NCBI GenBank assembly: GCA_009760855.2
Contig: WPIO01000039.1
Location: forward strand, 2,717,501 to 2,781,500
Length of the DNA: 64,000 nucleotides
Source of the DNA: Cristatella mucedo
Taxonomy: Eukaryota; Bryozoa; Phylactolaemata; Cristatellidae
Direction of reading: 5' to 3'
Part shown: positions 59,455 through 64,000 of the stretch, piece after piece
Numbering within the stretch: the stretch's first letter is position 1
Layout: the number at the start of each line of letters is the position of its first letter
Made by a program: the position numbers and the translations under genes
The notes under the pieces: model-generated
Told to the model about the DNA's origin: nothing
What the model saw: the letters and a program-made list of their open reading frames with translations, nothing else
Databases searched by the model: none

Positions 59455-59642
59455 GGTCTTAGCCCAGGGGTGAGGTGCTAGCACTTGACGTGACCGATGT
59501 CGTGGGTTCGACTGCTTCAGCAGGCGATCCCTTATCCTTATTCCCCGATCACTGATTGTGGTGGTTATAGCCATTAGGTCTCCTCTGTTGCTACATAAAT
59601 GAGGCTGTTAAACCAGATAGTCTTTACTTTACTTTACCTTAC
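59455..59642 (+). mobile_element. SINE-A, + strand, older copy
   Basis: CTTAGCCCAGGGGTGAGGTG (A box), GTCGTGGGTTCGACTGC (B box), a decayed hairpin, then GGTGGTTATAGCC and GCTACATAAATGAGGCTG with a CTTTACTTTACC end. Confidence 0.78.
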
Positions 59643-59829
59643 TATCTTTAGAGATGGACAGAAGCTGTTTGTACCAACTTAAAAGAACTCTGCATCCACA
59701 GGGTGTTTGTTGTGCTGGTGCAGAGCTGTGTTGCCCTAAGACAGACTAAGTTCGGCCGAACAAGATCGACGATGGCTAGCTTTCGTATGCCAATTCCCTG
59801 AAGATAGCAGCGATACAACTATGTAATGT

Positions 59830-60090
59830 ATCTCCGTCTGTAACTCCACAAAGTCATAAAGACTATGTGGGTGTTACGCAGGAGAGTTTTGTATAGCGCA
59901 CTCACAGCCTAAGCGGCTTTCGGTACGCATTCGGTAGCCAACAGACTTCGTCTCACGCAACAAAGAGAAAGTGGGAAGCATAGCAGAGTCAGGAGAGCAG
60001 TTGAGGTAGTGAGTAGCATGGAAGTAGCAGCTCAGGACCGCTGAAAAGGATGAGCCATAGTCGGCAGCAGAAGAGCAGTAGACGTGGGGT
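59830..60090 (+). repeat. Dispersed repeat R, copy 3
   Basis: CTCCGTCTGTAACTCCACAA, GGAGAGTTTTGTATAGCGC, CAGCCTAAGCGG, then GGAAGCATAGCAGAGTC and CAGTTGAGGTAGTGAGTAG. It lies where the 3' end of CYP-D would be expected. Confidence 0.75.
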
Positions 60091-60231
60091 AACTACCCAA
60101 GCAACCAGCAGATCTCGAAAAGAACTAGACAAAGCTCTCCATTTCACTGGTTGACGACAAGAGCTAACCGGTTGCCCTTTTGAATATACAACTTGCTTCG
60201 TCACCATGAAATGCCAAGCGCATGAACGTAC

Positions 60232-60388
60232 AGCTGTATCGCTGCAAGCATTGATGCTGTACTCCCGCAAGATGTGGACAATGGCTGTTTTTGCTTTAAG
60301 GAGTGCCAGCCTCAAGCCGATGCAGTTCCTTGGCCCGGATCCAAATGGAAGAAAAGCCTTTGCTTTGTGATTCTCTGTCGACAAGAAC
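60232..60388 (-). CDS. CYP-D exon (haem loop)
   Basis: Encodes FLSTENHKAKAFLPFGSG, PRNCIGLRLALLKAK and REYSINACSDTA. Two residues shorter than the paralogues ahead of the haem loop. Confidence 0.9.
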
Positions 60389-60997
60389 CTACAAAGAGAA
60401 AACAAAACCGAGCCGAATGCTGGCATGCAAAAAACACTTGTTAAAATCCTCTCTTTACGACAACGGAATAATTTACTGATCAGGGATACAGGAGCAAAAG
60501 TAAGCACAAACCAATTCACAATCATCAACCACTCTCACCGCTCAGGCTTGAACACTTCGGGTTCAGGCCAGTACTCTGGGTCATGGTGTATGGCATAAAT
60601 AGACACAAGTAGAGTCATTCCCTCTTGCACTGTCAGTCCACCAAGTTGAGCTGTTAGTGTGCACTGCCGATCGAATCTAAAGTGAACCGCATTAAAACGC
60701 TAAATGCATACGATTAGGAAAACAACAAATCAAGAGCAAACAGTACCTACCGTCCAAAAGGGGGATACATCCGCAAGGTCTCGTTGATGCAGCATTCGAG
60801 GTATTGCATTGCTTTAAGTTTCTCGTCGCTTATAACACCGTCAGCCATTACTGAACATATTTCCCAAAAGACCTTTTCTTGAATATCTGGGTTCTTTGCC
60901 ATTGCATAACAGAAAAACGTCAGAAGTGCAGAGGTAGTTTCATGACCGGCAATGAGAACGGTGATAGCATTGGATATAACATCGTCCAGAAGAAGTC
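60232..60997 (-). CDS. CYP-D: cytochrome P450 (CYP3 clan), three exons, - strand, partial
   Basis: Exons in transcript order: 60997-60751 (247 nt), 60676-60539 (138 nt) and 60388-60232 (157 nt), with acceptors ttgtag, actttag and ctttgtag and donors gtaggt, gtgaga and gtacgt. Motifs: I-helix AGHETTSA, K-helix NETLRMYPPFGR, FKPERF, and haem loop PFGSGPRNCIGLRLALLKAK. All frames are open. Exon 11 is 6 nt shorter than in the paralogues, removing two residues just before the haem loop. The family's 93-nt last exon was not found downstream. Reading through the last donor stays open to a stop near 59989. Earlier exons were not found up to 64000. It may be a live gene with long introns or a truncated duplicate. 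Confidence 0.85.
60539..60676 (-). CDS. CYP-D exon (beta region to PERF)
   Basis: Encodes FDRQCTLTAQLGGLTVQEG and AIHHDPEYWPEPEVFKPER. 138 nt; the intron before it is 74 bp. Confidence 0.9.
60751..60997 (-). CDS. CYP-D exon (I-helix, ExxR)
   Basis: Encodes GLLLDDVISNAITVLIAG, HETTSALLTFFCYAMAKN and CINETLRMYPPFGR. Length equals CYP-A and CYP-B exon 9. The I-helix has Glu (HETT) where CYP-A and CYP-B have Asp, an allowed alternative at that site. Confidence 0.92.
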
Positions 60998-61199
60998 CTA
61001 CAAATAGTTGGATCGAGCTGACGTGATGATCGCCAGCCAAGTACACATCTACAGTAACTAAGAGTGCCGAGCCTGGTTAGCAACTATAAGGCGGACGTCC
61101 ACCACTTCTCGTGTTTTTGCTCTCGCTCCCGAATGTCGTCTGGTAGCTCTAGTTAGTCCATTTCATAAGGAGGTGGTTCCTGGAGTATTTAAATCTGCC

Positions 61200-61405
61200 A
61201 ATGTCTGACTTATTTTCTAAAAAACCTGGTCTTGATTGTGACTCTCACATGGTATCACCTCAGTTTCATCTCCAATCAAAGGTCCTAAAACAGCTGGTCG
61301 CAAAAGAATTTTCAGATCACTTCAGCTCTCCTTCACTCTACGATCGGGTTCTACCCCATATCCAGAGTCCTTTCTTACAGGGTTTCACGAGAATCGGTCC
61401 TTAGC
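61200..61405 (+). mobile_element. LINE RT fragment, + strand
   Basis: Frame contains SPQFHLQSKVLKQLVAKEFSD and VLPHIQSPF, parallel to LPFLSKVLEKLVAKQLSDH and LLPPHQSAF of CR1/L2-type RT. The following STET block is lost. Confidence 0.7.
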
Positions 61406-61734
61406 TGTTGCTTAAAAAATGAACTGACCTGTTTAATGATATGGTACATGCCGGCAGGTTTCCACTTCCCTGCTAAGCTGATAACACACAGCGATCTCCC
61501 ACTCACTGAAATTCTTGAACTCGTTTCAGGTATCTGTAACCACTTGCTCTGACTTTGCATTGTTTGCAAAGTCAGCTACAGATGCACCTGTTCTGGTTAG
61601 TTTTTTCTTTGCCCAGGCGAGCTTGTTACTTTGTTTCTCTGTGCCTTACTTACTTACCTATACATGATTTAGTGTATGTGACTGACCAAGGGTCCTACTA
61701 ACCGATAGCCCTAAATGTCTTCTTCTTCAGTGGT

Positions 61735-61950
61735 TTAGCCTGCCACTGCCCTGAGAACGATACTTGTGTGCTTATGCAAGCTCGTCTAAGCATAATACCG
61801 TGCGTGTCAATACTAATGGGTAATTGATCCTTTTGCGATAAGTTGCAAAGCACCGGGATATAGATTTCGTTCTTTAAAGGTGCTATACTTAACTGCATAC
61901 TTAACTTAACGCCTTAACTGTATTGTAATTATTATTACCATTATTGGTTT
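61735..61950 (+). mobile_element. Degenerate LINE 3' tail, + strand
   Basis: TTGCAAAGCACCGGGATATA, TTCGTTCTTTAAAGGTGC and TATACTTAACTG, ending in ATTATTATTACC. It may be the end of the same old element as 61200-61405. Confidence 0.6.
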
Positions 61951-62264
61951 TTCCACATAAAGCAGCATCTGTAGTCAAGCTTAGTTGTCATTAAGTGATT
62001 CGAGGTCGGCCAACAGTATGCTCACCCACAGAAAAGCAAAGACTCAAAGTATTGACACCAAAAAACCTCACATCTTCAGGCCTTCAGGTTTTAACAGCAG
62101 GTTGAGTCACTGTGACACAACCATCAGATTCTGCTTGGAATAGTGATGATTGCCAGTGAGGTCAACTTTCGGGCTTGCTTCTTTGCATGCACATCGGCTA
62201 GGGTTATGGATCTACACTTAGACAACTTGTCCAGGTAAGATAGCATAAACTGCTCTATAACAGA

Positions 62265-62475
62265 GTAGCTGGCTCATGCCTGCCCTAGTGACTTTATAGC
62301 TCAAGTATTGCAATTATGTTCTCGGTAACCTCCCAAAGAAAAATCTTAGGTCATTGCAAATGCTCCTATATTTTTTCAGAGACAAGTTCTGCAAGTGGGT
62401 TGTGCAAAGCTAAAGAAGCTCCACTGGTCACTGGTAGCACGAGATATTGTGAGAAAGTCTAATGCTGACACACAA
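62265..62475 (+). mobile_element. Old LINE RT C-terminal fragment, different subfamily, + strand
   Basis: Frames read LKYCNYVLGNLPKKNLRSLQ, then after a shift KLKKLHWSLVARDIV, echoing LDYCNSLL.GLP...LQ and LHWLPVR.RI. Unlike the dominant family in wording. Confidence 0.6.
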
Positions 62476-62671
62476 TAACAGGTAAGGCAGGCTTTTCTTT
62501 GTATTTGTAAAGTACAGTCTACCATGACAGATTAGATTTCTTGGTGTCTTTGTGCTGCTTATTCCAGCTTGTTCTGTGATCAGCCGTTTGGACTGGACTA
62601 CCCCAAATCTGTAGAGTGCCTCATTCTCGATTCGTCAAGAAACGTACTCGATTGCTTAAAGTTGTGTGGTG

Positions 62672-62930
<259 letters not shown>

Positions 62931-63044
62931 TATAGGCTTAAGCAGAAGTAGCGTGATATGGCAGCTACAATGCTGACGAAAGACCAGCCGAGCTACTAGT
63001 TTTGCACCTGTTGAAAAGGATTAAGGGCACCAGCCCGGAGTCCT

Positions 63045-64000
63045 GAATAAATAATAATAATGCACTTGATAAAGCGCCCTCAGAGAACTTAATCTCTCTC
63101 TAGGCGCTTTACATTTGCTGCAAAGGGAAATGCAATTGAATGGTGAGTAAAATCATGCTTGAAAAAAAAATGAATAATATGGTTAGGGGTGACATGCACA
63201 GGGTCAGCATGCAAATGTGGTTAGTGGCAGCATGCACAGTGTCAGCACACATAAGCACATCAAGGACGAATCAAAGAGACCCACTAAATGCTGTCCTAAA
63301 TAGGTGTTTTTAAGTTCCTTTTAAATGTGGTCAGGTCAGGGATGTTCTGACGCAGGTCGGGAGCGAGTTCCAGGCTTTGGGAGCATACGAACTAAATGCA
63401 CGGTCTCCAAGGGATTTGAGGTTTGTACGAAGTATTTGTAGACTGTTGGATTCCGAAAAGCGGGTGGTACGATGTTTGGCCTGATGGGGGAGTATATCTG
63501 AGAGATAGGCTGGAGCCATAGAATGAAGGGACCTTAAATTGAGTGACAAAACCTTGAAGTCAATCCATCGCTTGACTGGTAGCCATTGCAGGTCGGAGAG
63601 AAGTTGTTTAATATGGAAACTGCGCCGCTCACGACAGACAAGCCTAGCTGCGGAGTTTTGCACCAGCTGCAATCGCCTGATCGCACATGCTGGTAGGCCA
63701 GTAAGCAGTGAGTTGCAGAAGTCGAGATGGGATGTCACGAATGCATGGACCAACTTAGATGTGGTATCCTTATCTAAACAAGCCTGAATTTTAGCAATGC
63801 TATGAAGCTGAAAATAGGCGGATTTGACTGTGGAGCTGATATGGTCGTCTAATGAGAGGTCGCTTTGGAATATGACACCTAGATTTCGAGCTAATTCAAC
63901 TGGAGATATGCTGGCAGAGCCAATTTTGAGTTTCAGCCTTTCCACTTTGTGAATCACACTGGGTTTGCCCATAACTAGTAAGTTAGTTTTATCGTCATTT
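63045..64000 (-). mobile_element. LINE 3' third, - strand, runs off the window
   Basis: (AAT)n and tail at 63050-63130, then ORF 63972-63331: MGKPSVIHKVERLKLKIGS, NLGVIFQSDLSLDDHISS, TSHLDFCNSLLTGLPACAI, LQWLPVKRWIDFKVLSLN and SYAPKAWNSLPT. One of the least-mutated copies, close to the 20.2-21.3 kb element. Confidence 0.93.

Overview
The window is eukaryotic nuclear DNA from an animal. It is AT-rich and intron-rich, crowded with 5'-truncated LINEs, tRNA-headed SINEs and microsatellites. Coding sequence is only a few percent. Nothing resembling bacterial organisation is present. The P450 type and the repeats fit an invertebrate. I cannot separate a chelicerate-like arthropod from a lophotrochozoan without database searches.

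The gene content is a cluster of cytochrome P450 genes of the CYP3 clan (CYP3A / thromboxane-synthase-like). (1) CYP-A: the last four exons of a + strand gene that starts left of the window (281-5489). (2) CYP-B: a complete + strand gene of 12 exons (9570-34231) that splices to 521 codons, with a TATA box and GC box just upstream and a polyA signal downstream. (3) psi-CYP-C: a decayed + strand paralogue (42517-51494) carrying a 1-bp deletion, stop codons and a lost splice acceptor. (4) CYP-D: three intact exons on the - strand (60997-60232), with its other exons not found. The homologous exons keep the same intron phases and nearly always the same lengths (247/138/163/93 nt), which shows they arose by duplication. 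The products would be ER-anchored haem monooxygenases; substrates cannot be read from the sequence.

Almost everything else that can be recognised is transposon-derived. One dominant CR1/L2-type LINE family occurs about 30 times as 3' fragments ending in (TAA/ATT)n tails. One near-full-length copy (about 23.95-27.27 kb, - strand, endonuclease plus reverse transcriptase) sits in CYP-B intron 7 and itself carries a nested insertion of the same family and a SINE fragment. The LINE 3' end folds into a two-part hairpin. A tRNA-headed SINE family (here 'SINE-B') carries the same tail, while another (here 'SINE-A') has a perfect or near-perfect hairpin right after its B box. Two relics of a widespread but, to my knowledge, poorly classified repetitive protein family (hallmark HGERFHQ and a tryptophan-rich C-terminus) lie at about 15.1-15.5 kb and 41.5-42.3 kb.

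Layout: 0-5.9 kb CYP-A 3' end; 6-9.5 kb intergenic, with a 175-bp tandem duplication, a LINE fragment and a CpG-rich block; 9.5-34.4 kb CYP-B with repeat-filled introns; 34.4-42.5 kb intergenic LINE clusters and a transposon relic; 42.5-51.7 kb psi-CYP-C; 51.7-60 kb intergenic LINE/SINE debris and CpG-rich blocks; 60.2-61 kb CYP-D on the opposite strand; 61-64 kb LINE fragments and a large (TA)n-(GT)n-(CA)n block.
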